From positions 1 through 64,000 of the forward strand of contig KN832578.1 of the NCBI GenBank assembly GCA_000827205.1: a stretch of DNA of 64,000 nucleotides, given 5' to 3'. Of this stretch, positions 33,552-45,244 are shown piece by piece (within the stretch, counting starts at the first letter, position 1; each line of letters starts with the position of its first letter). This DNA is from Plicaturopsis crispa FD-325 SS-3. Lineage: Eukaryota > Basidiomycota > Agaricomycetes > Amylocorticiales > Amylocorticiaceae. A model generated the notes under the pieces. That model was not told the origin of the DNA, made no database searches, and was given only the letters and a program-made list of their open reading frames with translations. Made by a program: the position numbers and the translations under genes.

Positions 33552-34313
33552 ATGTCCGTCATTTCAACATATCACCCGCCTCTCGTTGAGCCTCGAGCAG
33601 GGGTCACCATCGCGCCCTTGACATACTCGGACCTCGACGCGATCGCCCGCATCCAATTCACCTGCTTCGCCGGCTTCCCGGAGAATCTATTTGACCCCGA
33701 TCCAAGTGTACCGCTGGACGTGAGCACGCGGCGGACGGGCCAGCGGTATAAGCATTACATGGATAGCGGGCACAAGGTGCTGATCAAGGCGTACCTCGAG
33801 GATACAGGCGAAGTCGTCGGCGTCGCCGTGTGGCAGAAGCCGGGTGTCCCGTTCGCGGAGCCCGAGTGTGCGGAGGAGGACATGCCGGAGGCACTGCGGG
33901 AGGCGTACTCTGGCGTGAACATGAAGTATTGGAAGATGTTCCATGCGGCGGAGCGCGAGGGCAGGGAGGGCGTCCTCGGCGACGAGCCTTACTGGTGCGT
34001 GCAATGTATAATGATCAGTCATTTAGCATTCATTAATCCGAGGAACATTGCATTTAGGTACCTGTACATGCTCTGCGTCCTCCCGGAGCATCAAGGCCGC
34101 GGCATCGGATCCAAGTTGTTGAACTGGGGAATCGAGGCAGCAGACAATGCGGAGCCGCCGCTAGCAGTCTATATGGAGGCAAGTCCGATCGGGCAGAAAT
34201 TGTATGAGCGCAGGGGCTTCGAGGTGGTTACGGTGGTAGAGACCATGGAAGGGAGGCTGAAGGCGCCAGGCATGAAGAGACGGGCGGGGTATGCGGCGGC
34301 AGGGAATCCGTAA
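33552..34313 (+). CDS. GNAT-family N-acetyltransferase, copy 2
   Basis: Exons 33552-33994 and 34058-34313 give 232 residues, with a 63 bp intron in the same Trp codon as in copy 1. Motif A reads LCVLPEHQGRGIGSKLLNWG (loop QGRGIG, the textbook R/Q-x-x-G-x-G/A) and the end YMEASPIGQKLYERRGFEVV. It differs from copy 1 by a longer N-terminus and C-terminus (ending YAAAGNP). Substrate unknown. It is divergent from the Cys-rich gene at 31510-33381, sharing the short region between them as a likely two-way promoter. Confidence 0.92.
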   Translation: MSVISTYHPPLVEPRAGVTIAPLTYSDLDAIARIQFTCFAGFPENLFDPDPSVPLDVSTRRTGQRYKHYMDSGHKVLIKAYLEDTGEVVGVAVWQKPGVPFAEPECAEEDMPEALREAYSGVNMKYWKMFHAAEREGREGVLGDEPYWCVQCIMISHLAFINPRNIAFRYLYMLCVLPEHQGRGIGSKLLNWGIEAADNAEPPLAVYMEASPIGQKLYERRGFEVVTVVETMEGRLKAPGMKRRAGYAAAGNP

Positions 34314-36470
34314 GCAGCTTGCGCTTGGTCTGAGAAGCAGCGGAGGGTGTACAGCTGGTGTGGTGTTGGCTGTAGTAAAAGGAAAGGTGTATGTTATTAG
34401 TATGGCATGCGAGACGGGCGTATAATCGATAGAACAAACGACCGTGTACAATAGCATGTAAACGAGTCGAATCAGAGCTACTTGAGTTCGTCTGCGGCAG
34501 AGAACACATCGAGACTGAGACTCAACATATGGTGGGGATCAGCGATGAAATGCGATCGTTATCCAAACCAGAGCGTTCGAATCGACTGAGTAGCGCACCC
34601 AAGTCTATACTTGTAGCAGAAGGTGTGGCGATGCAATGCTGAGTGGGAGTCAAAGCTAGCGTGCATTGCCTGCAATGCGCGTCCCGTCGACTAGCCACGA
34701 GCGGATGGACGTGAGATGCGGCGAAGGGAAATGACTAACATCGAACGCACCGTTGTCCAAAAAGAAAAGAAACCGCGTAAATCTGTAGATTTACTAGCGA
34801 AGGTCGTCAGAAACTTGGAGGTCGTTGCCTCACAGACGCCAACCTCTCAGAAAGTGCTCAGAATGCAGTGTCCGCTTTGTCGTGCGCTTATCCCGTGTGA
34901 AGCCCATGCTGATCTTTTATGAACGATGCAGCAGCATTGCATTCCGTTCTGCGGAGTGAGAGCAACGGTCGTTCCTGGGCCCCAAGTGCGTTAGGGAGTG
35001 GTACCGTCAAATCCGGCATCTCGGCAGGCTCACTTGGATTAATTGTTCAAAACTTGTTTTGAAGACAGTCTCGCCGGAGGGCCGTGTCATCGTTTCCGCC
35101 CTCGTCCCAGTCGGATGCGAGTAGGACAAAACTCAGTATTGGAGAGACGACAGCAGGACGACAGGTAAACAAATATTGAAAGAGGACCTTCAGGTCGACG
35201 ACTCGAAGGTTTGCGTTGAATCGTAACATACTGAAAAGACCTGGGCCTGAATATTACAGTAGCTGAGGTGTGGCTGTGCAAAATTCAAATTTCTTGGCCT
35301 AAGTCGCGTCGATTTCACGGTGGCTCGGACCAGGCTCGGACTTGAGCAGCTTGTGTACAGCTCAGGCTGCTTAGTGGCTGCTTGCACTTGGCTTGCACAG
35401 TGCAAACCACGATGCGTACTCTCCTGGCACTTATTTCCCAGCCCGTTTACTGAAAATCTTGAACACTGCCAGAACATAACCATTCTTCAGGCTAGAATCC
35501 CAATGTTGAGCGCCCTACCTCAGGCTATCGGACATGGCCCAAACTCGAATAGCTTCAGCCTTTCGATTGTGCATATTGCAGTTTCTTCTAGGCTACATCT
35601 CAGACGCGTACAAGACGGCGAACGCTCTACACGGTAAGGGAAGAAGGGGGTGCGCGCCAGCAAGTCTGACGACGGTACGGCGCTCGATTCTTCACTCAAG
35701 TTTGCATGGCGTATGATCGCTGCAACCTGAACCGCGGCCCAGCAAGCTACGTGTCCTGCTCTGAAGAAAAAGCTACTTCCGTATATGTTGTCAGTTTCAG
35801 TTTCCTCGCGCTTCGTGAGCTTGCTCTTGCTAAACAGAGTGCACAGCATATAATCCGATCGATGAGAATTGACGCGGACGCCTTGTGCGCCTGCATTCGT
35901 TACATTCAAAATCACAATTCGGCGTCCATCCTTCTAGCTTTGGTGGTAGCCCCCTCCTAATGTCTTCTAGTACGATACGGGCGGCCGGAGTCCACGATCA
36001 TCTTATTATGTACGCTACGCAGGCCTTACTGTCTTCGGCTAAACGGGCACGGAACGAACCTGTCTCCTGCGCGCGCCTGCACTAGCCTGCACGGTCATAG
36101 GGCTATCGTAATTCTCTGTGGAAATTCGGACTGTACATTTCATCTCTGCATGGTGTGTAGTTTCATAGCGCTCGGCTTATCAGGTTCCCAAACAGCCCAC
36201 GACGACTCCAAAATCATGAAACACAGAACATCAAGGAATCCCGCGGTGGTGTTGCACATGTTCAGTACCACGGGCCATTGCGAGTCCGGGGGATGATTGC
36301 TAGACCATTTGTACGCTTTTCAGGCGCTACAAGTGAGATGCGTTGGCTATAAAGACCCGCCTCTTCAGTAGAGCTCGACAGGACGATCGCCCCCAACTCC
36401 CATCACCTGACGGTACGTCTTATTCTCTGCACCCCTTCCTCTCAGCGGTCACTCAACGCTTTGTACAGTC
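34314..36470. other. 2.1 kb intergenic stretch
   Basis: No recognised gene is present. A 68-codon frame at 34716-34922 has a CPLC ... CEAH ending but no other support. A TATAAA box (GGCTATAAAGACC, about 36348) stands about 120 bp before the KP4-like gene and is probably its promoter. Confidence 0.5.
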
Positions 36471-36926
36471 ATGAAACTCCTAGCCATCCTCGCTGCCTTC
36501 GTCGCTGTAGCCCTTGGGTCTCCCGCGTTAAACAAGACGTCCGATATCGGGCCCATTGCGCTCTATTCCAATAACTGCAAGGGCAGCAGCTTCTGCAGCG
36601 CAGGAATTGAGGGCGATTGCGAGAATGCGATCGGCACCGTCGCTCCCAGCGCCACCTACACGGACCAGACGCAGTTCTCGTACGGCAACTGCTACAGTAC
36701 GTGCGACGTCTTGGCTGTATGCAGCTGGTGTTGATAAGATTCTCCGTTTTTCCCTCTCGTAGTGATCTATGCGACGAACGGTGCAGGGGCGCAGCCCGTA
36801 TCGGGGCAGGTCATAATCAACACAGCCAATACCATACTGTCGGCATGCGGCGACTCATGTGGAAGCTACGGGACCAACAACAATGGATGCTCCAGCTGCC
36901 ATGTCACGCTGAACTACCGGTCCTGA
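36471..36926 (+). CDS. Secreted KP4-like protein, 129 residues
   Basis: Exons 36471-36696 and 36763-36926 (66 bp intron, phase 1) make a 129-residue protein. A classical signal peptide is present (MKLLAILAAFVAVALGSPA). The mature part has the KP4 pattern: NCKGSSFCSAG near its start, FSYGNCYMIYATNG, a helix ending ANTILSACGDSCGSYG and the terminal strand CSSCHVTLNYRS, with about ten cysteines. KP4-type proteins are small secreted disulfide-rich proteins, known from the Ustilago killer system and widespread as chromosomal genes in fungi. The gene looks intact. Whether it affects other fungi, plants or self is not shown by the sequence. Confidence 0.8.
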
Positions 36927-37451
36927 ATGGAGCCTCGTTGGTACGCAATCATGCATTTGGACGGTCACTTGGATTTATTGACGTGCAGAGGTAGGACTTG
37001 TAGGAATGGAAAGGGATAATTACGAGTACCTCTCGTGGACGTTTGCTCATAGTCGATACGTTGTGTGCTTGGAAACTTGTGATGGAGCAGTCGAACAGAA
37101 TGGAAAATATTGTGGCCCCACCTTTATCTTGTCCGTGATGTCGAGCGCGAGCGCGCACAGACTGCAAGCTTCCGCCTGGGACAACTTCCTGGTTACTTTT
37201 GCAATGACAAAGATTGTCGCCGCGCACCGTCGCCTAGTTGTCGCCGCGCGAGCATGGGTACCCAAAAAAGGAGATGCGTTGTTTGGCAAATTTGGCCCGA
37301 CCAAACAACGCCGCACCGGCGTTCTGACTCTCAGTGGGGAGGAGACGTACGTCGTACACTAACAAGATGACATTCATTCATTCGCTATGGTACATCAAGT
37401 AATATGTACGGGCTAAACATTTAAAGCCATAGATAATCAAAGGCAGCTATT
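36927..37451. other. Intergenic 3' of the KP4-like gene
   Basis: Frames of 85-118 codons exist on both strands, without motif or convincing splice context. I see nothing supportable. Confidence 0.45.
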
Positions 37452-40013
37452 TCAGGACAGCAACGCCTGAAGTGTGTTCGGGAGCTCACGAATTGCACTC
37501 TGTAACTCGGTTATCCTTCGTTCGGCACGCCCGCGGCCCTCCCTTTCCTCGTCCAATTTCGATACTAGTGACTGGCACTCTATCGACAATTCGTGTGCAG
37601 CCGCCGGGAACCAAACAATAAGAGTCGGGTCGTAAGCTTAAGGGGGACAGTAGGGACGTACCTTGTCGCGCGTCGAAAAGGTTTCCTTCTGTGCTGACTA
37701 GTCTCTGTCCCAGCTCGGCACGCTCCTGCTCAGCGGCAGTCAGCATGCTGTTGATGGTATCGAGCTGTTGATGAGCTTTGACGTGCAAGTGCGACAATTT
37801 AGTGGCAATTGACTGTAGATCAGACGGACGCGTACATTTTGTGGCTTCCTGCGTCACGATTGCAATAGTTTGATTGGCATTTTCAAGTCCATCTTCTGTC
37901 CTCGACAGAGAAGCCTTGACGGTAGCAATTTCTTCGTCGGCTTGAATGCCCGAGGCTGAGCGGGGAATGATATCTTTATCATCATGGCTAGAGCGTACCT
38001 TTTTGAGACCTCTCCATTGCTTTCACCAGAGTTTCCTCACGTTCTGCAAGCCGCAGTGTAGCATCTGTGAGAGCCCTCCGAGTGAGCTCCATCTCGGCAT
38101 TGACTTGATAAAAAACATGAGTTGGTTAGAGAGGGAGAAACAACACGCCGCGTACCTCTTGAGACTTCCTCGTACTTCGCATGGAGTTTCGCCTCCGCCT
38201 CCTCGAGCCTCTGCTTCATCTCCGCCACGTTCCTCTGTGCCTCGCTTCGCATTTTACTGGCACCGTCCATGTACTCATTGACTGCGACAGAAGGCTGCAG
38301 CGTCACAACACCACTGGCGGTCAAATGGAGGTCTGAGAACACGCACAATATTCGAAAGCTTTCTGAATCGGTTCAGGAAGAGACGGGCCCGAATCGAGTG
38401 ACGGTAGTTCTACATCTACGGAATCCTCGACTCCCTGTTTTTCAACCTGCTTGACCAAAGCGCGTCAGAATCTACACCTCAGCGAAAAGTCGGCAGCATA
38501 CCTTGGTTGGGGAGCGCGGTTTACAGTCGAGACTCTCCGGTTTGGACCCGCCTGAGCCACCCGCCAGACGGTCACGTTCGTTGACAAGATCGCGATTGAC
38601 TTCAGAAAGCCGCTGATTCTCTGTAACGAGACTGTCAATCCTGTCGCGATGATCGGCCAGCTGCTCCCTCTCCTCGTCAAGCAAGCGTTGCGAGGTGTCT
38701 TGAGCGTCGGTGAGGGTTTTGACCCTCTGCGCGAGATGTTTGCTCTTGTCCCGATATTTGCCGACCTGCTCTTCCGACTCACCAAGCGCGTCAACGAGGC
38801 GCTGATTGTCGTTCTCAAGGCGGCGAAATCTGGACATGGCTGAAGTATCAATTTCTTCGATCAGAAGGATCGTACGTTAGTGAGGGCTGTAAGCAGTATA
38901 ATGCTGAGAACGTCTACCTTCAACAAGAGACTTGTCGAACTTCACTTCGGAGGCAGACGAGGGCGCGCGAGTCCGCATCCGCTTGCGAGGCATGCGAACA
39001 GGCTCTGAGTCTGAGCCCACATCTGGATCAGGAACGTCTGTCTCGTAGACATCGTTATCAGCTCTGGTGTCGGCGGGGCGAAACATCATAGATAGGGCTT
39101 CACCCGGATGAGGTGTCTTGCGGCGCCTCAGTGGCGACCTGGATTTGGAGGGCCGAGGCGTGGAAATCACCACCATGCATCTGTTCTCCACTGGAAATGG
39201 GGTGCGTGATGGACGCACGGGCCTGTGATCATTTGTGGAGTGCCCTCCAACTATTCTGTCGTTAAACCCAGAGCAAAACGCGATTTGATGGACGTTTTCA
39301 TACCTGCGTTTTCTGGCTTCACTTGAGCGGTATCATTCGCCTCTGCAATATCGTCAGAGCTACGAGTTCCTGTAGATCTCTGTGACCCCGTATCAGGAAT
39401 TCAACACAAGGCGCAGTGTCGTACCTTCTTGCTCGCGATGCAGGCCATCGCTCGCTACGCGTCCTTGCCGCTCAACCTCCAGGAAGGAAAGTATGGCCTC
39501 GCGCGCACCCATTGTGTCTCCCAAGTCGTTCCTACCATTCATCAGCTGTTCCCTAGTGCACCAAACGACGCCGTCCTCATTCCGGCACCACATATACCTG
39601 TCGTGCAGATGGGGGTGGGGAACCAAGTGGTACGCGTATCGCCCCGGCCAGGCTACCCAACCCTGCGCATCGTGCGCCCACAGACCTACAGCGCAGATTC
39701 CGTGCCCGTAAACGTCGATCCACACGTCGCCGGGGTGCCCAATGTTGTCTAACGGGGAGCCTTGAGCACGGAATTCATAGTATGGTATGTTCAACAAGTT
39801 CGTGCTCTGTAGGCGGTAAGGATAGTTATTCCAGTGGTCCTGTACGAGATCATGATGCTCAAAGCTTTTTAAACGGCAATTGTAGTATGGTGGGCTCCTC
39901 CCCGCGTCTTGTGGCAAAGGATCGTCCAGCCATGGGTTTGGCCGGGAAGCGTCGAACAGGTTCGTTGGAATTGACGACGAGAGCAGGGTAGCATCTGCAG
40001 ATGTGAAAGCCAT
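37452..40013 (-). CDS. YPGD-head coiled-coil protein B (novel family)
   Basis: From the ATG at 40013 the head reads LFDASRPNPWLDDPLP, YPYRL, YYEFRAQGSP, HPGDVWIDVYG, VAWPG and HPHLHDRYMWCR, closely matching protein A. A linker follows with SKSRSPLRRRKTPHPG and PRKRMRTRAP (basic, nuclear-type) around acidic runs (about 39200-38920). The coiled-coil exons include about 38840-38480 (RRLENDNQRLVDALGESEEQ), 38290-38160, 38100-38010, 37960-37680 and a last one ending AERRITELQSAIRELPNTLQ-ALLS at 37452. Unknown function; same architecture and tail as A. No break was noticed, but the exon map is approximate. Confidence 0.72.
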
Positions 40014-40143
40014 GAGAAAGAGATTAGAAAGACATAAGTCAGTATATTTCGAGTAGGTAGAGCGTATGTGAGCGTTTACATTTTTAAGTTTCCAGGCGTT
40101 CACGTTGATCACAATGCTTTCCTTTCGGAGACCGATGAGACTA

Positions 40144-41026
40144 CTGGGGATATTTCGGAAACTTTCCGAAACTCGAAAAATCCCTCCAGGCATATTTTAA
40201 TAAATAACTGTCCAGGCTCTTGTACCTTATGCAGACCGTGAGTAGCTGCAATCCATGTAAGTTATTCCTTCAGGTGTTTTAGCTTGATAATGCTTCGAGG
40301 GATATGCTCAGGTCTTTCCCTTGAGGAGAATTAATATCAAATGTCCTTGAATGTCCCCGGGATGGATTGCTCTGGAGGTACTTATTTGTAGGGTTATTAC
40401 CTGAAGTGATTTCTGAGCTAAAAAGCGTGGACACCTTTGTGTGATATTCAGCCTTAACAGATATTTGTGTCGATTAGTCAATAGCGAGGGACAGTAAAAA
40501 TATAATCATACGAGCGGGCGCGGTTCGAACGAGCGCCTACCAAGGACCATACACAATCCGCCGGGCGCCAAACCGCTAGACCATAGTGTCGAATGAAGTG
40601 GCCGGTTTCGCGATCATTATAATCTGTAATTTCTGCCCGGCATATGTGTAAGTCTTGAACCCAATTCAGGGCCAAAACCGGTCCACAAATATTGTGCGCA
40701 AAATCACTCCATGGAAATTGATACATATCTAGCTGAATCTCAGTAAAGGTCAAAATCTATGAAGGCATTTTTGCATAAATGTGGCTTAAGACATTAATGA
40801 GATGTTTTAGATCAAGCTGGATAACCTTCATTTTCCCTCAAGGCAAAATGCACCTGAAACCACTAAATGGTTTTTACCAGGAAAAGGCGTGGAGCATTGG
40901 TCCTCCAGGGATTTACTGCACGATTTGGCTGAAGGGATCTTTCAACAAAAATACGTCCAGATGAATTGACGAGAATCGGCCTGGAGGGATTTTTCGAGTT
41001 TCCGAAAGTTTCCGAAAAATCCCCGG
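40144..41026. mobile_element. 883 bp MITE with ~48 bp terminal inverted repeats
   Basis: The left end 40144-40191 and the right end 40979-41026 are inverted copies, with only about three differences over 48 bp. They begin CTGGGGATATTTCGG and CCGGGGATTTTTCGG and end at CCCTCCAGGC. TA flanks both outer ends (40142-40143 and 41027-41028), as expected for Tc1/mariner-type insertion. No transposase is encoded, so it is a non-autonomous DNA element. It lies in the promoter-side gap between protein B and the C2H2 gene. Confidence 0.85.
40496..40590 (-). ncRNA. tRNA-like Pol III unit inside the MITE
   Basis: On the minus strand TGGTCTAGCGG (40583-40573) fits the A box TRGYNNARNNG and GTTCGAACC (40530-40522) fits the B box GWTCRANNC. 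A TTTTT stop lies at 40500-40496. The acceptor arm does not pair and the T stem has one mismatch, so it is not a working tRNA. It looks like a tRNA-derived (SINE-like) or pseudogene core. Confidence 0.55.
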
Positions 41027-41201
41027 TAATCTTAGTGTTCTGTCCTTTCGGGGTAACCGGTATGCAGATACACGCTTGGCGTCTGCAACTATAAGGCCGT
41101 ACGCGCGACATGTACACGAGACAGCAGGACTCAGAGGAGCTCGGAAGAGTGGAAACTTGGTAAAAGACATATTATATTTCCATCGGTGAATTCTACGTCA
41201 G

Positions 41202-42193
41202 TCAAGGAGGACCATTGCATTTCTTCTGGTGGCGTACGAGCGAGTCACCACGGCTGAGCACCTTCGCGCACCACTGGCATTCGAATACGGGCGCGGCCTT
41301 GTCGTGTAGAACGCTGTGGCGCGTGCGATCTGTCTTGCGGGTGAACGACATGGGGCATTCAGGGCAGCGAAACTTGCCCCGGGGGCGGTCCGGCGATGTC
41401 TTCCCACCTTTCGCGACCTTCTTTCCCTCCTCCGACGCCCCGCTCTTCTTGTAGTCTCCCTCCCCATCGGCATCACCTCCCTCGCTGGTGAACTGATCCT
41501 CGGCGTCCTCCTGCAGTTGATCTTCTTCGTCTTCCATCCCAGCACCCTTTTTGTCACCTGCCTTCACCGCATTCTTCCCGGGCACGCGCTCGTGCGCGGT
41601 CGACGCAGCGGCCGGTAGTCGCGCAGGACCTGCCCTTGGCGTTTTCGCGTCGTCGTCCTTTCCAGCCGCAGCGAGACGAAGGGCAGTAGACGCCTTTGTA
41701 GGGCGCCCACGTGGCCGCGGGACCTTGCGCAGAAGCCGCGGCGGCGCGCGCGTGCGCGCGGGTCGGATGAGATCGCTCAACGGGATTGAGCCGATTTCGA
41801 CGGTGTCGTCGTCCATGAGCTCGTCCAGCTCGTCGATCTCGTCCTCGCCCTCGCTGGTCGAGGTCGAGGGCATGCCGGCGGGGGTCAAGGGCGGGGTGCT
41901 GGGGCGCGTTGATGGCCGGCCGGCGACGGAGCCCGAATTGGGAGTGGCGCTCCGCGAAAGCTGCGGGGTGCCGGAGAATGATGAAGCAATATGCGGCGTC
42001 CCGGCTCGCGAGCCCTCATGCGATGATGGGTGCGGGGAGAGGACACGGGCTTGTGCGTGCATTTCGAGTGGTTGCGGGGAGTGTGTAAATGCTGTTCGTG
42101 AGGCGCGAGCGGCGTTAGAAGCAGCCTGCTGCTCCGACTGGAATGGTATGACAACCTGCGGCTAAAAGCGAAAAATGCAAATAAACTCACCAT
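41202..42193 (-). CDS. C2H2 zinc-finger protein, ~318 residues
   Basis: The C-terminus carries two adjacent C2H2 fingers, CPECPMSFTRKTDRTRHSVL-H and CQWCAKVLSRGDSLVRHQKK-C. The second ends H-x4-C, a C2HC variant. The rest is disordered: Ser/Pro/Thr-rich, an acidic run (EDEIDELDELMDDD), a basic AT-hook-like RPRGRPTK and further acidic repeats. This suggests a DNA-binding transcription regulator. A first exon holding only the start codon (42193-42191) followed by a 35 bp intron (42190-42156) extends the frame to VVIPFQSEQQAASNAARAS. Otherwise the start is the Met at 42062. The intron is very short, so the internal Met is a real alternative. Confidence 0.8.
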
Positions 42194-43326
42194 ATGTGAT
42201 GATGGCGACGGCGCTGTAGATATAGTAGGCGTCCGTTAATATGCGGCGTTGTCAAGGTCGGTCACCCGCGATGCTCGGGCTCGAAAGGCTGGTGGGAGGG
42301 GGAAGATCTGGGCAGAGAGTCGGACCTGCGAGTGATGGGACGGTTGATGAGAAAAGTGTGGACCCACAAAGTACGCCTTTTATATACGACGGTCGCTGCA
42401 CTGTGTCAAAGAACATACGTGCGCCACACACGCACACACGCCACACAATTAAAGACGCCGCATCACTGCAACGTTCCGGCTATCCTGGCTACACAAACAG
42501 ATCCTTGTCGCGGCCTGACGACCAGTCGACCACAATAACATGGAAAACTTGTGGACGCGCTCACAAAACACAGCGTCCACATACGGTGACATATCCCGCC
42601 TGCATCGAAAAAACAGAGTTTGTGTCTGAATAATAGTGCATCGGCACGTTGTAGGCTGGAGGTTCGAAAGGAAGAGAGATGGAAACAACAGCCGTTCCTC
42701 GCGGTTAACCGATAGGGTAGCTCTGTACCGGGAAAGAGGATAAAGGAAGGTGGGCGTAGACTCACAGGATAATAGTCTACCTCTCCAGACGCCCACGGTA
42801 TGTCTTGTGGTAGACTTCCTGCCAAAAACGAGCAAAAGAGCGTGTATTCGTAGTGCGTGTATCGATAAAATCGATAACGCCACAAAAAAGTCCTCGGGGC
42901 GGTCCTCGAGGCGAAAACTTGACGAAATGACGGCTAAAATCTCCGCGCATTCAAAGAAACTGCTCCCAACAGATATAGATAACGAAAGTCGTTGAATACG
43001 CGTGTAACAAAGGGATCATAGCGCCGTCGAGGGCAAGTCGAGGATGTGGCAGGAAGCAAGAGGCGCAATTCGAGTCAGATTTCATAAACTTGTTTCAAAT
43101 CTGCGAAATTCGCCAAGTCTCTTTCGGCTTTCATCTCTGCGGCGTCCACAGCGACGAGAACTCGACGAAAACTGGTCGCTTGCTCTTCAGGGTCTCCAGC
43201 GTAACGAGGCACAAACTATGTGTATCTATCGAGTTTCTATGCGGTATTGCTTATAACACTGACCATCTTTGGATAAAGGAATTTGACGTCAACCCTACAC
43301 CAGAAACTTGACCTCAAGTTACCTCC
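42194..43326. other. Divergent intergenic region, 1.1 kb
   Basis: It lies between two genes transcribed away from each other and probably holds both promoters. No coding region is recognised. A short CA-rich microsatellite-like stretch (CACACACGCACACACGCCACAC) is at about 42425-42447. Confidence 0.5.
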
Positions 43327-45244
43327 ATGAGCGGTCAACGCCCCCATACTGCCCCGAAAACGGGCCCATTGTACCCGCCAAACTTCGCTAGTAGCAGCAA
43401 CGCACCGGTACAGCAGCAGAGACAACGCCCAGTAAGCCAGGAATACCCGCAACGACCGCCCGCGCACGGTTACTCTGGACCGCAGTCGGCCTCGTCCTCA
43501 AGCAGCGTCCCCCTGCTGTCCACGGGGCTACACTACGACTACTCACGACCTGCGCCGCAAACTGCCCCTCCACATCAATCACAACACTATGCGCAACCGC
43601 TCTCCGCCCCCCTAACCGCGCCACCCCACCCAGGTTCACGACAGCTCCCTATACGCCACGCATCGAATCCGCATCCGCATCCGCATCCACATCCGCCTCT
43701 GCGCATTGACACTCAGCAGACGGGTGCCTTCCAGCTGCACATCGACCAGGAGACTGTGGACTCGCTCGCGCCCGCCAAGGCGCTGCTCGAGCAGGCGTGG
43801 GCGCTACTCACCAAGAACGTGACGACAGAGGTCGCCGGGCTGCACGCGTACTACCGTCGCCAGCGTGAGGAGGCCGCACGGGCGCGCGAGGAGAATGCGC
43901 GGCTACGGCACGAGAACGCGCGGCTGGTGCACGAGAATGCGCGTTTGCGGCGGGAGCGCAACATCGCGCGGCTGGGCGAGGGCCGCGCGCACGGCGAGAG
44001 CGAGGAATTTCTCGCTAAGAACCGTGCGCTGACGAAGGAGAACGTCGGGCTCGTGGAGGATCTGGCGGCTGCGAGGGGCGAGATCCAGAGTATGGATCGG
44101 AGGAGAGAGGATCCTGGTGAGATGTGGCGCGGGGTCCGAGAGACACTACGAAGAGACGTCGAGTCGCGCGTGTCGAGCAGTACGTCTTGAGTCACAACTT
44201 GTGATGCCTTGCTAATCAATAGTGTTTAGTCTTGTCCGAGTTGCAAGATCAGAGGCTGCTCCGCATCGACGCGGAGAAGAAACTGGCCGACTTGGAGGAG
44301 CGAATCCGCACCGGCACGGTAAGCACATACCGTAACAGGATTTAATTACACTTCTAACTCGCCTAAAGCTCACATCGCCTACGCCTGCGTACCCGGGCGA
44401 GCTGTCACGACTAGCCTCCGCAGTCGCCACGCCGAGCAGCTGTTCAGCGGTATCCGAGCCGCCACCCCGAGAGATCATCGACCTCATGTCGCCGTCGCCA
44501 CGTCCCCAGCACCGCATGCCCTCGCCGCCATCGAGCGTAACCTCTGACCCCCATCCGATGCCGATGGCCGTCGACGAGTCTGCCGATATGAGACCCAGGA
44601 AGCGACCGAGGCCGTCTTTGGAGGCAGATATGCAGATGGATGTCGAGCGGGAGTGGAAGGAGGAGCTCCACACTGCGAGGCAGGACAGTCCAGTGGCGAA
44701 GCAGGAAGCTCCCTTGGTGAAACAGGAGGTGCAGCCTGCGAAGCGTGAGGCTCCGGAAACGAAGCACTTTGTAATGCATGAGGCCCCAGCAGCGAGGCGG
44801 GAATCTCCAGAGGCAGTGCAGGACGTTCGGATGCCTCCCTCCGCCAAAGCCGAACGGGTTGAATGTGTGTCGAGCCCTGTGAGCATGGGTGCTCCAGAGG
44901 CCGTTTCATCCAGCCCTCCCGTACCACCACAGCGACCGAAGATCAGCATCAGCCATATCCAGATGCTTTTCACAACAAACCAGGACCAAATGCTCTGTCG
45001 CCTCTGCATGTGCGTTTTCCCGTTTTCTCTCCGAAGTATTCAAGCGTCGTACTGACGTGCGCCCTCTAGTCTCCAGCGCTCGGCAAAGGCGAGCAGAGCA
45101 TCTTTCCCGCTGACTGTCGCGTGGCACGAGCTCGTAAGCCACCTCGAGACGGACCACCAGTCGGATTGTGACGAGCTCGTAAGCAAGAAACCGGCGGACC
45201 TGGCGGAGCTGCGGGAGCGCCTGCATCGTGCGGACCATAGTTGA
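43327..45244 (+). CDS. Coiled-coil protein F with C-terminal Cys/His motif
   Basis: The first exon (43327-44179) encodes a Pro/Gln-rich start with an alternating PHPHPHPHP tract, then a helical region with three near-repeats of ENARLRH/ENARLVH/ENARLRR (about residues 190-210), a strong coiled coil. After introns at 44180-44229 and about 44320-44367 the frame continues with LSELQDQRLLRIDAEKKLAD and a long linker containing RPRKRPRPSLE (nuclear-type) and repeated VAKQE/VKQEV/AKREA motifs. The last two exons give QDQMLCRLC and then FPLTVAWHELVSHLETDH, a possible zinc-binding C-x2-C ... H/H arrangement. The tail ADLAELRERLHRADHS is again helical. Unrecognised family. Confidence 0.7.

Noticed and set aside
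34716-34922. 68-codon frame with CPLC ... CEAH
   Set aside because: A possible half zinc finger, but it has no start context, no neighbouring exon and no second motif. Kept only as a note.
37006-37362. 118-codon frame after the KP4-like gene
   Set aside because: No motif. An equally long frame exists on the other strand over the same bases.
40496-40590. A functional tRNA gene inside the MITE
   Set aside because: A and B boxes fit, but the acceptor arm does not pair and the T stem has a mismatch, so only a tRNA-like core is called.
42241-42885. Minus-strand frames of 130-144 codons
   Set aside because: Two overlapping frames of similar length without motifs in a promoter region.
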